Shown: positions 20,287 to 27,712 of the stretch, piece after piece | How the letters are laid out: each line of letters begins with the position of its first letter | Numbering within the stretch: position 1 is the stretch's first letter | Assembly (NCBI RefSeq): GCF_007751035.1 | Contig: NZ_CP036433.1 | Coordinates: 1,097,001-1,161,000, forward strand | Direction: 5' to 3' | Source: Lignipirellula cremea | GTDB lineage: Bacteria; Planctomycetota; Planctomycetia; Pirellulales; Pirellulaceae | Length of the DNA: 64,000 nucleotides | Notes under the pieces: generated by a model | The model's input: only the letters and a program-made list of their open reading frames with translations | Databases searched by the model: none | Told to the model about the DNA's origin: nothing | Program-made: the position numbers and the translations under genes

Positions 20287-21522
20287 TCAGGAGGCGTTTC
20301 TCTCCTGAAACTCGAAAATCGAACCGCCAATTTGAACGCGGTCGCCGCTGTGCAGTCGCACGCGGCGCACGGGCTGACCGTTGACCAGAATCACGGCCGC
20401 GGGGTCGAGTTCTTTCAGGTCGTATCCGCCCGCTCCCGTAAAGATGGCCGCATGCCGCGGGAACACGGCCGGATCCTTGAACAGGTAGATTTCGCACTGC
20501 GGCGAACTGCCGATGATCGTTGGGTTATGGTAGAGCACAAACTGCTTGCCGGCGATCAGTCCGACCTGGACCTTCAGCCAGCCATGCCTGGCGACGTTCT
20601 CCAGGATGCCGGCGCCTAGCCCGGTGAACAGCCCGACACCCGTCACGCCGACCAGGCGACTGAGGATATCGGTCTGGGTGACCGTTGCTACGGGATCGAA
20701 CAGGTAGCCGCCCAGCGCCCCGCCGACCATGCCGCCCAGCAATCCGACCAGCAGTCGGCGCCCGTTGCGGATCGCCACGCCGGGCCCGATCGCCAGGAAC
20801 GCACCCAGCATCGACCAGCCGACAGTCCGGGCGAACATTTGTCGCACCATGCCCGGATCCGTTCCCGGCCCCTGCAGGAAGTTGTAAAGGCGATCGATGA
20901 ACAGGCCGACGACGGCGGCGCCAATCAGGCCGACGACCAGCCCGACCGCACCCTGGCGAATGCCGTCGGAAAAGTTGCCCGCCGCCAGCGGTTCGCACAC
21001 GGCCAGGCAGAAGGCGATCGGCATGCCGATCGCCAGGAACCACATCAGGTTGGCGACGCTTTCGCGGATCTGGTCGTCCCGCCGCTGGGACGACATGCGG
21101 CGTTCCCTTTCGCGGGCGGACAGAGAGCGGTCGTCGTAAATCTGCAGGTAAACATTCTGCGGATGCTGCACGCGGATCTCAGCCAGCATGGCAAACGACT
21201 CCGCCGGGGTGATTTCTCCCCGGTCACGGCGTTCGTTGATGAGGTTCAATTCGGCGGCGATCGGCTGGAACTGGCGCCACTGGCTGGCGGTCGTAGTGTT
21301 GACGATCTCGCCCAGCAGCCATCCGCTGAACCCACCCAGCAGTCCGCCCAGCGACATGTACACCAGCGAATGATAAAAGACGGCCGTCCAGGGGAGTCGA
21401 CTGGCCTGTTCGGGTGCGGTGGGGTACGGCTGCGACAGCTGCCCGCCGGAGCCCTGCTGCAGTTTTCGCTCGGTCTGATCGCTGTACAGCTCGCCGTGGG
21501 TGATAGAGATTTTGTCAGTCAT
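20287..21522 (-). CDS. Multi-pass membrane protein with C-terminal FHA domain
   Basis: About 411 aa. A cytoplasmic N-terminal stretch of about 60 residues precedes a first membrane segment (VYMSLGGLLGGFSGWLLGEI). An acidic/Arg-rich region with EREREER-like charge follows, then about five further Gly-rich hydrophobic segments between residues 160 and 310. The C-terminal 100 residues form an FHA domain: IIGSSPQCEIYL and FPRHAAI match the GR..S/ and H-containing binding loops, although the usual GRS is GSS here. FHA domains bind phosphothreonine. Inference: a membrane signalling or scaffold protein acting with Ser/Thr kinases. The start at 21522 (MTDKISITHGE) is chosen over 21570 because it removes a Cys-rich non-conserved leader. 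Confidence 0.78.
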   Translation of the reverse strand: MTDKISITHGELYSDQTERKLQQGSGGQLSQPYPTAPEQASRLPWTAVFYHSLVYMSLGGLLGGFSGWLLGEIVNTTTASQWRQFQPIAAELNLINERRDRGEITPAESFAMLAEIRVQHPQNVYLQIYDDRSLSARERERRMSSQRRDDQIRESVANLMWFLAIGMPIAFCLAVCEPLAAGNFSDGIRQGAVGLVVGLIGAAVVGLFIDRLYNFLQGPGTDPGMVRQMFARTVGWSMLGAFLAIGPGVAIRNGRRLLVGLLGGMVGGALGGYLFDPVATVTQTDILSRLVGVTGVGLFTGLGAGILENVARHGWLKVQVGLIAGKQFVLYHNPTIIGSSPQCEIYLFKDPAVFPRHAAIFTGAGGYDLKELDPAAVILVNGQPVRRVRLHSGDRVQIGGSIFEFQERNAS

Positions 21523-21631
21523 GGCAAGGCAGGCGACACAGCGCGGAAGAACGCAACGGCAAGACTTCATTGTGCACCGCCTGCGTCAGCTTCGCTACTG
21601 CCGTTTTCCCGGCAACCATTCTGTGTCCCCT

Positions 21632-21712
21632 TGGCCGAACTCGCCAGAGTTTGGCAGCAGTTTCCCTGGCCGACGACTTCGTCGAAAGTTGGGCGACTTC
21701 GGCTGCATGCTG
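21632..21712. repeat. Paired-hairpin palindromic repeat (family P), copy 1
   Basis: The left arm contains AACTC-GCCA-GAGTT followed by TGG, and the right arm AAGTTGGGCGACTT followed by CGGCTGCATGC. The two arms are inverted relative to each other around about 30 bases. It sits in the 294-base divergent spacer between the FHA gene and the DUF1080 gene. Further copies are at 25161, 26161, 53031 and 58142. Confidence 0.7.
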
Positions 21713-21816
21713 GCGCACAACAGGCAATTGGCGGCGGACAATTCGCCTGGGCGTGGCGTTGGGTTAGAATGGGACCACCTCTGTTGACTCCTTCATCCCC
21801 ATGCAAGAGATTCGCC

Positions 21817-22593
21817 ATGCGTTCTTTCCTGTTTTCCCTGCTGTTACTGACGCCCACTTGCCTGGCGGCCGCCGAGCCTGCGCCCCAGGGCGACTGGATC
21901 CCGTTGTTTAACGGGAAGAATCTGGATGGCTGGGAAGTGAAGATTCGCGGCCACAAGCCGGGCGACAATTTTGCCGATACGTTCCGCGTGAAGGACGGCC
22001 TGCTGCAGGTGCGCTACGACGGCTACGATAAGTTCGGCGAACGCTTCGGTCATATCTTCTACAAAGACAAACTGTCGAACTATCGCTTGCGGGTCGAGTA
22101 CCGCTTTGTCGACGAGCAGGTTCCCGGCGGGCCGGGCTGGGCCTTTCGTAACTCGGGCGTCATGATCCACGGCGAAACGCCGGAGCAGATGGAGCTCGAC
22201 CAGAGCTTTCCCACCTCGATCGAAGTGCAGTTGCTGGGCGGCGACGGCAGCAAGGACCGCACCAACGCCAACCTGTGCACGCCCGGCACCAACGTGGTGA
22301 TGAACAACAAGCTGTTCTTGCCCCACTGCACCAGCAGCCATTCCAAAACCTACCATGGCGACCAGTGGGTCCGGGTCGAGATTGAAGTCCGCGGCAACAA
22401 ACTGGTGCGTCACCTGATCGATGGCGAATCGGTGCTGGAGTACACGCAGCCTCAGCTGGACGAGCGCGATGCGCACGCCCGGACGCTGATCGTCGACGGC
22501 GACAAGATGCTGTCGGGCGGGACCATTTCCCTGCAGTCGGAAAGCCATCCGATCGACTTCCGCAAAGTCGAACTGCTGAAGCTGGACGACTGA
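21817..22593 (+). CDS. Exported DUF1080 (3-keto-disaccharide hydrolase-like) protein
   Basis: 258 aa. A signal peptide (LLLLTPTCLAAAEP) precedes a single DUF1080 domain starting DWIPLFNGKNLDGWEVK, with FRVKDGLLQV, NSGVMIHGE, SIEVQLLGGD and PIDFRKVELL. Domain knowledge: DUF1080 is a concanavalin-like jelly roll, and some members hydrolyse 3-keto-disaccharides. The family is greatly expanded in planctomycetes. The ATG at 21817 is placed directly before the signal peptide; the open frame upstream to 20839 is the shadow of the FHA gene. A TAGAAT candidate -10 lies at 21765-21770. Confidence 0.9.
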   Translation: MRSFLFSLLLLTPTCLAAAEPAPQGDWIPLFNGKNLDGWEVKIRGHKPGDNFADTFRVKDGLLQVRYDGYDKFGERFGHIFYKDKLSNYRLRVEYRFVDEQVPGGPGWAFRNSGVMIHGETPEQMELDQSFPTSIEVQLLGGDGSKDRTNANLCTPGTNVVMNNKLFLPHCTSSHSKTYHGDQWVRVEIEVRGNKLVRHLIDGESVLEYTQPQLDERDAHARTLIVDGDKMLSGGTISLQSESHPIDFRKVELLKLDD

Positions 22594-22645
22594 ACGGGCG
22601 TGATTCGCTAGCGACGCTTGCCGGAAAATTCAGGCGAGAATCGAC

Positions 22646-22675
22646 TTGCCGCTATTCGCGTTCTGGCGTTAGGAT
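22646..22675 (+). promoter_or_regulatory. Candidate sigma-70 promoter for the small zinc-binding protein
   Basis: TTGCCG (22646-22651), an 18-base spacer and TAGGAT (22670-22675) match a sigma-70 promoter with two mismatches to -35 and two to -10. It would give a leader of roughly 90 bases before the gene at 22770. Confidence 0.35.
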
Positions 22676-22769
22676 AGAGTCATGGCGTGCACAGCCAGGC
22701 ACGCCAGCCTTGCCCGGCGTTGGCCGACAAGGGTGTCGAATAAGTTTCATTTTTTGGGGGCCAGTTCGA

Positions 22770-23075
22770 ATGCTTCATTACTCGTGTGATCGCTGCAAGC
22801 GTGAGATCGAGACCGAAGAACGACGTTACATCGTCAAGGTAGAAACGCACGCAGCGATTGATCCGCTGGCGCCCGAAGAACAGGAAGACGATCGCGACCA
22901 CCTGCTGGAGATTCAAGACATCCTGGAAAGTTTCCACGACCAGGAAGTCGAGCAGCTGGGCGAGAATCCTTATCGCCGGCACAATTACGATCTGTGCGCG
23001 GGTTGCTATAAGGACTACATCAGGAATCCGCTGGGGCGCGAACTGGCCGCCCAGATTGAATTCAGCGATAACTGA
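22770..23075 (+). CDS. Small CxxC zinc-binding protein
   Basis: 101 aa, acidic. Cys pairs CDRC near the N-terminus and CAGC near residue 75 could bind one zinc between them; the region between is helical and Glu/Asp-rich (PEEQEDDRDHLLE). No signal peptide or membrane segment. Similar small proteins occur in planctomycetes but I know no function. The ATG at 22770 is chosen because the frame upstream has no family-like sequence and the first Cys pair follows at once. It is followed on the same strand by the nuclease gene. Confidence 0.7.
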   Translation: MLHYSCDRCKREIETEERRYIVKVETHAAIDPLAPEEQEDDRDHLLEIQDILESFHDQEVEQLGENPYRRHNYDLCAGCYKDYIRNPLGRELAAQIEFSDN

Positions 23076-23146
23076 TTCCGCCCGTCCCTTGGCGCCGGTT
23101 GCGAGGGACTCTTGCCGGCGGCTTTGCTCCGGGAGCTGCTGTCGCC

Positions 23147-23902
23147 TTGACCCGATTCGCCTGGCTGCCGTTTTCGCATCGCCGGCGGTGGCGCAGCTTT
23201 CTTTTTCCGGCTGTGCTGCTGGTGCTGGTTGTTATCCGCGTAGCGATGCTGCTTTATTCGCCGCGGACTGGGGCTCTTCATGAAGGCGACGTGCAAGTCG
23301 TCCGCGTGATCGATGGCGACACGCTGCTCGTGCGGCAGTACGACCAGGAATTCCGTCTGCGGTTGCTGGGCATTGATACGCCGGAGACGGTCAAGCCGAA
23401 TCATCCGGTCGAGCCCTGGGGGCCTGAGGCTTCGCAGTTCACCTCCCAGTTTGTCGCGCGGCATTCGTCGTTGCGCCTGCAGTTGGATAAACGGCGCCGC
23501 GATCGTTATGGCCGCTGGCTGGGATACCTGTTTGCCGACGACGAACTGCTTAACGAAAGCCTGATCCGACAGGGGCTCGCGCGAGCACGCACTTACGCTG
23601 GCGATTCGCCGTTGATGGAGCGCCGCTTCCGCGCGGCCGAACAAGAAGCCCGTTCCGCCGGTCGCGGGATCTGGTCCCAGCCGCCGGGAGATTCCGCACT
23701 GCCCGGCACGACGGATCCCGTTGCGCCGGTTCCCTCGCCCCTGCAGGACGTGCGAGGCCGCTTGCGCTTTCGTCCTTCGCCTGGCAAGTGCGACGCAGCT
23801 TTTTCTCGTAGAATGGTCGCGCTGCCCCGCCCGGATCAGGCGTTGGCCGCTGGTTATTCGTTCGTCCTTTCAACCGAAGTCTCCCCGTCATGCCGCCGGT
23901 AG
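23147..23902 (+). CDS. Membrane-anchored thermonuclease (SNase-like) protein
   Basis: About 251 aa. A basic start and one membrane segment (FLFPAVLLVLVVIRVAMLL) are followed by a staphylococcal nuclease domain: VIDGDTLLV, FRLRLLGIDTPE and RDRYGRWLGYL supply the catalytic Asp/Arg/Glu/Arg set, and the C-terminus has ARSAGRGIW. These calcium-dependent enzymes cleave DNA and RNA. The domain should face the periplasm. There is no ATG: TTG at 23147 with GGGAG upstream is preferred, with TTG at 23099 as an alternative. The last 60 residues, Pro/Arg-rich, are not part of the domain and overlap the next gene by 13 bases. Confidence 0.82.
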   Translation: MTRFAWLPFSHRRRWRSFLFPAVLLVLVVIRVAMLLYSPRTGALHEGDVQVVRVIDGDTLLVRQYDQEFRLRLLGIDTPETVKPNHPVEPWGPEASQFTSQFVARHSSLRLQLDKRRRDRYGRWLGYLFADDELLNESLIRQGLARARTYAGDSPLMERRFRAAEQEARSAGRGIWSQPPGDSALPGTTDPVAPVPSPLQDVRGRLRFRPSPGKCDAAFSRRMVALPRPDQALAAGYSFVLSTEVSPSCRR

Positions 23903-24222
23903 AGGATCCTTCGCCTGTCGTCGCTCGCCGTTTGCCGGCCTTTGCGCTGAGCTATTTTGGCGGGCTGCTGGTCGCGCTGCTGGTGGCCGGTCTCTGCCTG
24001 GCCGGATCGCGCGTGCTGGTGTCGGAGACGGAAGGTTTCCGCGGGCTGTATGTAGGGCTGGCGGCGGTTCCGGGAGCGATGTTCGCCTGGATCACGGCCT
24101 GGTTCCTGCGGCGTTCACCTGGCGCCTGGCCGCTGCTGGCTCCGCTGGGCGTGTTTCTGTTGCTGGGGATTCCGCCGTGGATTTTTCTGCTGGCGAAGCT
24201 CGATACGCTGGACCTTTTTTAA
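23890..24222 (+). CDS. Small membrane protein, about three helices
   Basis: 110 aa. Three hydrophobic segments are visible (about 18-40, 52-72 and 82-103) with few charged residues between them. No recognised family. It starts inside the end of the nuclease gene and is followed 14 bases later by a GTG-started gene, so the three are probably translated from one transcript. A TAGAAT hexamer at 23809-23814 could provide a separate -10. Confidence 0.55.
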   Translation: MPPVEDPSPVVARRLPAFALSYFGGLLVALLVAGLCLAGSRVLVSETEGFRGLYVGLAAVPGAMFAWITAWFLRRSPGAWPLLAPLGVFLLLGIPPWIFLLAKLDTLDLF

Positions 24223-24236
24223 TCGCGGGGAGCTTT

Positions 24237-25097
24237 GTGGCCGCTTTGTCTCAACGCATGCTGAGCTTCCTGGGAGGCGGACTAGGGCTGGCGTCCGGCC
24301 TGCTGCTGACCATCGCGGCAGCGCTGTGGACGCCCACTTTTTCCGCCCGGCTGTCGGCCCGGGTGGAGCGGGATCGCGCGCCGCTGGAAGCGCAGCTGCA
24401 GCGACTGGCGCGCATTGCCCAGCAGGTGGATGCCGCGCCGATTGGTGAGCACAACGACAAGACGCTTGTCGTAACGGGACCGGCGCCCGACTTTCGGCAG
24501 CGCTATGGCGAACCGCCTGACACTTGGAATGCGGGCGTGGTCAAGGCGGTCGATCTGGCCCGGCTGCAACCGGGAAAACGGCCCGGCGACGTGCTTCCGC
24601 GCGAGGAGCTCGACTGGGCCGGTCCGTCGCACGTTTTTGGCCGTTACTACGAAGAGCCTTTTTTGATCAACGCCGCTGACATGCTGTACGCCGAGCCTGG
24701 CCTGCATGCGACGTCGTTCCTGGCCGATAACCAGGATCTGGATCGCATGCTGCAGTTACGCTACCTGGTGGTGGTGCGTCTGGTGTCACAGACCGAACCG
24801 GAAGTCGCAGGCGAGGAGTTCACTCCGGGCGGACTGGTGGCCGAGGGACTGTTGTTCGATCTGGAAACGGGCGAGCTGATCGGCGGCTTTCCGTTCATCG
24901 CCACCAACAGCGACGCCGTGCCGTATGAGATTGAAGAAGCCTCCAGCACCGAAGAAACCGAGGCCGCCGCCCGGGCCATGCTGATGGCCGACCTGTATGG
25001 CAATCTGGAAGCGGCATTCTGGCACACGCTGCACGAAGCGCTGCCAGCCGCCGTCAGCGACCAGTCCGCCGAACGCCTGCCCGCAGGCGATGTGTGA
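24237..25097 (+). CDS. Membrane-anchored protein of unknown function
   Basis: About 286 aa. GTG start at 24237 with GGGGAG just upstream; ATG at 24258 is the alternative. One N-terminal membrane segment (FLGGGLGLASGLLLTIAAALW) is followed by a short helical stretch and a soluble domain of about 220 residues with no family I can name. Features seen: TLVVTGPAPDF, FGRYYEEPFLINAADM, LQLRYLVVVRL, and a Glu-rich segment (EIEEASSTEETEAA). The pattern suggests a periplasmic or extracellular domain. The reading frame is open upstream to 23721, overlapping the two previous genes, but that part is a shadow. Confidence 0.65.
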   Translation: MAALSQRMLSFLGGGLGLASGLLLTIAAALWTPTFSARLSARVERDRAPLEAQLQRLARIAQQVDAAPIGEHNDKTLVVTGPAPDFRQRYGEPPDTWNAGVVKAVDLARLQPGKRPGDVLPREELDWAGPSHVFGRYYEEPFLINAADMLYAEPGLHATSFLADNQDLDRMLQLRYLVVVRLVSQTEPEVAGEEFTPGGLVAEGLLFDLETGELIGGFPFIATNSDAVPYEIEEASSTEETEAAARAMLMADLYGNLEAAFWHTLHEALPAAVSDQSAERLPAGDV

Positions 25098-25160
25098 ACG
25101 AACCGAAAGCGGCGAAAGAGGAAGAGAGGATTCACCGTCCAGCCAAGAAGCTAACCCACC

Positions 25161-25257
25161 TTGTAGCCCGTAGCTGAACTCGCCAGAGTTTGGCCGCCTG
25201 CTCTGCTGGCCCAGGCTGCTGCCTCCAAAGTCTGGCGACTTCGGATTTATGCTGGCG
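25161..25257. repeat. Family P palindromic repeat, copy 2
   Basis: Left arm AACTC-GCCA-GAGTT-TGG, right arm CCAAAGTC-TGGC-GACTTCGG. Each arm folds on its own, and the C/G exchange between arms keeps both stems paired. It sits in the 210-base spacer between converging genes. Confidence 0.7.
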
Positions 25258-25307
25258 ACGCTTACAGGTTCTTCGTGAGAGGAGTTTCTGAACGGGGCGT
25301 TTGTCGT

Positions 25308-25985
25308 TTAACAAGACCCGTTAAAGTTCTGCACGAAGAAGGCTTGCCATTCTTTGATATGCAATGCCATCGCCGCATGGGCGCCGGCCGTGTCGCGCTG
25401 GTCGAGCTTGTCGAGAATGTCGAAGTGCTCCTGCAGCGCCTGGCCGAGCACTTCCACCGAGGTGCGGAGCTTGTTGAAGCCGCGATGCAGCAGGCGATAG
25501 CGATTGATATCGTGCAGCAGACGCGGGCTGCCGCTGGCTTTGGCGATGGCGTCGTGAAAGTCTTCGTCGAAATCGGCCCAGCGATTCAACCAGTTGGGCG
25601 CCTCACGATCGGCCGCCAGTTCTTCGGCCGTGGTCCGCAGTCGGGCGAGCGTGGGACGGTCGACCTTCTGGGCCGCTTTGCGGGCGGCTTCGCTTTCCAG
25701 CAGGATGCGCATTTCAAACACGTCGAAGACATCTTCGCGCGAGAAGCTGGAGATCACGGGGCGACGGTTGGCGTGCTGCACCACCAGGCCGTCTTTCGCC
25801 AGTTCACGGATCGCCTCGTGAACGGGAGTGCGGCTGACTTCTAACTGCTGAGCCAGCTTGACTTCGCTGATCACATCGCCCGGCGCGAGCTGGCCCGCCA
25901 GGATCGCTTCGAGCAAGGTTTCGTAGACGGATTGCGAGAGTCGCGTGTTGTCGTCGCGACCATGCAGGATGAGCGATAAATTCAT
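25308..25985 (-). CDS. GntR-family transcriptional regulator (FCD type)
   Basis: 225 aa. The N-terminal winged helix-turn-helix (LSQSVYETLLEAILAGQLAPGD, then QQLEVSRTPVHEAIRELAKDGLV) is a textbook GntR domain. The C-terminal all-helical domain, with DVFEMRILLES and DFDEDFHDAIAKASGSPRL, is an FCD ligand-binding domain with its Asp/His metal site. Members usually repress catabolic genes for organic acids or sugars. No obvious target operon is adjacent, so the ligand is unknown. The ATG at 25985 places the HTH at the usual distance from the N-terminus. Confidence 0.92.
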   Translation of the reverse strand: MNLSLILHGRDDNTRLSQSVYETLLEAILAGQLAPGDVISEVKLAQQLEVSRTPVHEAIRELAKDGLVVQHANRRPVISSFSREDVFDVFEMRILLESEAARKAAQKVDRPTLARLRTTAEELAADREAPNWLNRWADFDEDFHDAIAKASGSPRLLHDINRYRLLHRGFNKLRTSVEVLGQALQEHFDILDKLDQRDTAGAHAAMALHIKEWQAFFVQNFNGSC

Positions 25986-26397
25986 GCCAGGGTTTCCAGC
26001 CGTCCGCCGCGAGGAATCGAAGGATCCAGACTTGAGAATAAGACGAAGCGGCCGCCTCCGCAAGAGTCGTCGGCATGCATGCAGAAAATACTTGCCGGGA
26101 TAAATTCTGACAAAAATGCATTGAGTTGATGCTTGCCGCCATGCAGATTGCGTCGCGCCCCTGCATGTAGTCGAAGTCGCCCGGCTTTGGAGGGAGTGTC
26201 CTGGGCGACGCAGGCAGGCGGCCAAACGCTTGCACGTTTGACGACGAGGGACCGAGTCAGGCGAGCCCATGATTGCTGATGCTGGCCAGATTCTTGCCTG
26301 GCGATTGGACGGCCCGCGTCGGACCGCCGCGTTGTAGAGGAAAATAGAGTGGCGATCGCTGGGTCCTTGCGTCTATAATCAATCGCTGGAGATACTT
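25986..26397. other. Divergent spacer with family P repeat and candidate -10
   Basis: A 411-base spacer between the GntR gene and the Cys-rich exported protein. It contains a family P repeat copy (26161-26236) and TATAAT at 26374-26379, 19 bases before the downstream ATG, which is a plausible -10 for that gene without a clear -35. No gene is seen in the rest. Confidence 0.5.
26161..26236. repeat. Family P palindromic repeat, copy 3 (right arm degenerate)
   Basis: The left arm starts CTGCATGTAGTCGAAGTCGC and ends GGCTTTGGAGGGAG, very close to the copy at 53031. The right arm is reduced to a GGCCAAACGCTTGCACG-like remnant. Confidence 0.6.
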
Positions 26398-26817
26398 ATG
26401 TACCGTCTGTTCTGCACTCTGACCTGCTTGCTGCTGATCGCACTTCCCTGGCCCACATGGCTGGCGAGTCGGTGTTGCTGTGCGCGGGCGGGAGCTGCCT
26501 GCTGTGCAAGTCCGCAGGGCATTCGGTCATCGTTATCCAAGCCTGCAACAGGTCACTGCCCGCGTTGCCTGCGGGCGACTGCCATGGGGGGCGACGCGCA
26601 GGTATCGGGAAAATGCCAGTGCCAGCGGAACGCGACTCCCCGGCTGTTGCTGGCGACGAAACCTGCGCAGAACCAAACGCAGGACCTGAACTTTACGGCC
26701 AGTACGATTACGTTCGTACGGCCGCTTTCTGTGATACGGCGACCGGAGCTGTTTTGTTCCTGGAGGGCGCCGCCGGCGAATGTCCGGCAGGCGATGCTTT
26801 GTGTCTGGCGAGCTTGA
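26398..26817 (+). CDS. Cysteine-rich exported protein upstream of metal-binding protein
   Basis: 139 aa. A hydrophobic N-terminus (LFCTLTCLLLIALPWPTWLA) looks like a signal peptide. It is followed by clustered cysteines: CCCARAGAACC, HCPRCL and CQCQ. The rest is Arg/Pro-rich and ends CVWRA. No family is recognised. The Cys clusters and its place directly before an exported HMA-domain protein suggest a periplasmic metal-binding or sensing role. An overlapping frame (from 26457) also stays open into the HMA gene, so the coding status of this stretch should be treated as probable only. Confidence 0.5.
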   Translation: MYRLFCTLTCLLLIALPWPTWLASRCCCARAGAACCASPQGIRSSLSKPATGHCPRCLRATAMGGDAQVSGKCQCQRNATPRLLLATKPAQNQTQDLNFTASTITFVRPLSVIRRPELFCSWRAPPANVRQAMLCVWRA

Positions 26818-26951
26818 ACGTCCGCAACTCTTCTTTTGAGTTTTGTGCGATGCTACGGGCGTTAGCAAGCGAACGGGAAGATCCCGCTGGCCTGCACGCA
26901 CCAGAGTTCATGCTACCTTTCCCAATTCACACAAAGTACACCAGGATAATC

Positions 26952-27488
26952 ATGATGACGATGAAATCGATGCTTTCGTTCGCGCTGACGGCTGCTATGG
27001 GTCTGGCGTTTGCCAGCTTCGCCCAGGCGGAAACCAAAGTCACGGTCAGTAACGTTCACCTGTGCTGCGGCGCCTGTGTAAAGGCCGTCGACAAAGCGAT
27101 CCAGGGAGTCGAAGGCGCCACGGCCGTAGCGGCGCAGGGCACCCACTCGATTGCCATTACGGCTGAGAGCGACGCCGCGGCCCAGAACGCGATCGACGCC
27201 CTGGCCGACGCCGGTTTCCATGGCGAGACCGACAGCGAAACGATCAAATACAAAGACGACACCGGCGCCGAAGCCGGCCTGGTCAAGCGTCTGGAACTGA
27301 CAGGCGTGCACAACTGTTGCGGTTCGTGCAATGTGGCAATCAAAAAGGCGATCGGCACGGTCGACGGCGTGGAAGCTTCGACCGCCAAACCGAAGCAGAC
27401 CAGCTTTGTGGTCGAAGGCAACTTTGACGGCAAGAAGCTGGTCTCGGCCCTGCTCGACGCCGGCTTCCATGTCAAAGTGAAGAAGTAA
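26952..27488 (+). CDS. Exported protein with two HMA (heavy-metal-associated) domains
   Basis: 178 aa. A signal peptide (SFALTAAMGLAFASFAQAE) is followed by two HMA-like domains, about 28-95 and 112-178. Each has a CCGxC metal site: HLCCGAC (Cys38/39/42) and HNCCGSC (Cys122/123/126), then the AI(K/Q)..V.GV pattern and GFH at the end. HMA domains bind copper, zinc or similar ions. Export is unusual because most are cytoplasmic chaperones or ATPase domains. AGGA precedes the ATG at 26952. A strong terminator follows at 27524. Confidence 0.87.
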   Translation: MMTMKSMLSFALTAAMGLAFASFAQAETKVTVSNVHLCCGACVKAVDKAIQGVEGATAVAAQGTHSIAITAESDAAAQNAIDALADAGFHGETDSETIKYKDDTGAEAGLVKRLELTGVHNCCGSCNVAIKKAIGTVDGVEASTAKPKQTSFVVEGNFDGKKLVSALLDAGFHVKVKK

Positions 27489-27523
27489 GCCAAAAGTCAG
27501 GCAACTCGCCTCAAATTCAAAGA

Positions 27524-27563
27524 AACGGCCCCGTTCCGACAAGCGTCAGGACGGGGCTTTTTT
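27524..27563 (+). terminator. Rho-independent terminator after the HMA protein gene
   Basis: Inverted repeat GCCCCGTTCC ... GGACGGGGC followed by seven T residues, 36 bases after the stop codon. Confidence 0.85.
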
Positions 27564-27600
27564 TGTGACGAAGTATTGCCGGAAATTGAAAGCAAGTCGT

Positions 27601-27642
27601 CTTTTGCTCCGCAAAAGAACGCGATCTTTCACGGAGAGAAAG
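27601..27642. repeat. Tandem double hairpin (family H), copy 1
   Basis: Hairpin 1 is CTTTTGC-TCC-GCAAAAG (27601-27617). Eight bases later hairpin 2 is CTTTCAC-GGA-GAGAAAG (27626-27642). The loops TCC and GGA are complementary. The same layout with different but still paired stems is at 34755-34796. It lies between the HMA gene terminator and the end of a DUF1501 gene. Confidence 0.75.
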
Positions 27643-27712
27643 TCGACTGTCCGGCGTCTGCACTTGCTCTTAACGACGAAAGCAGAATCCCGAGGTAATT
27701 CTCCGCGCGTAC

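Noticed and set aside
20839-21816. Long extension of the DUF1080 frame upstream
   Set aside because: It overlaps the FHA gene on the other strand, and the signal peptide at 21817 marks the true start.
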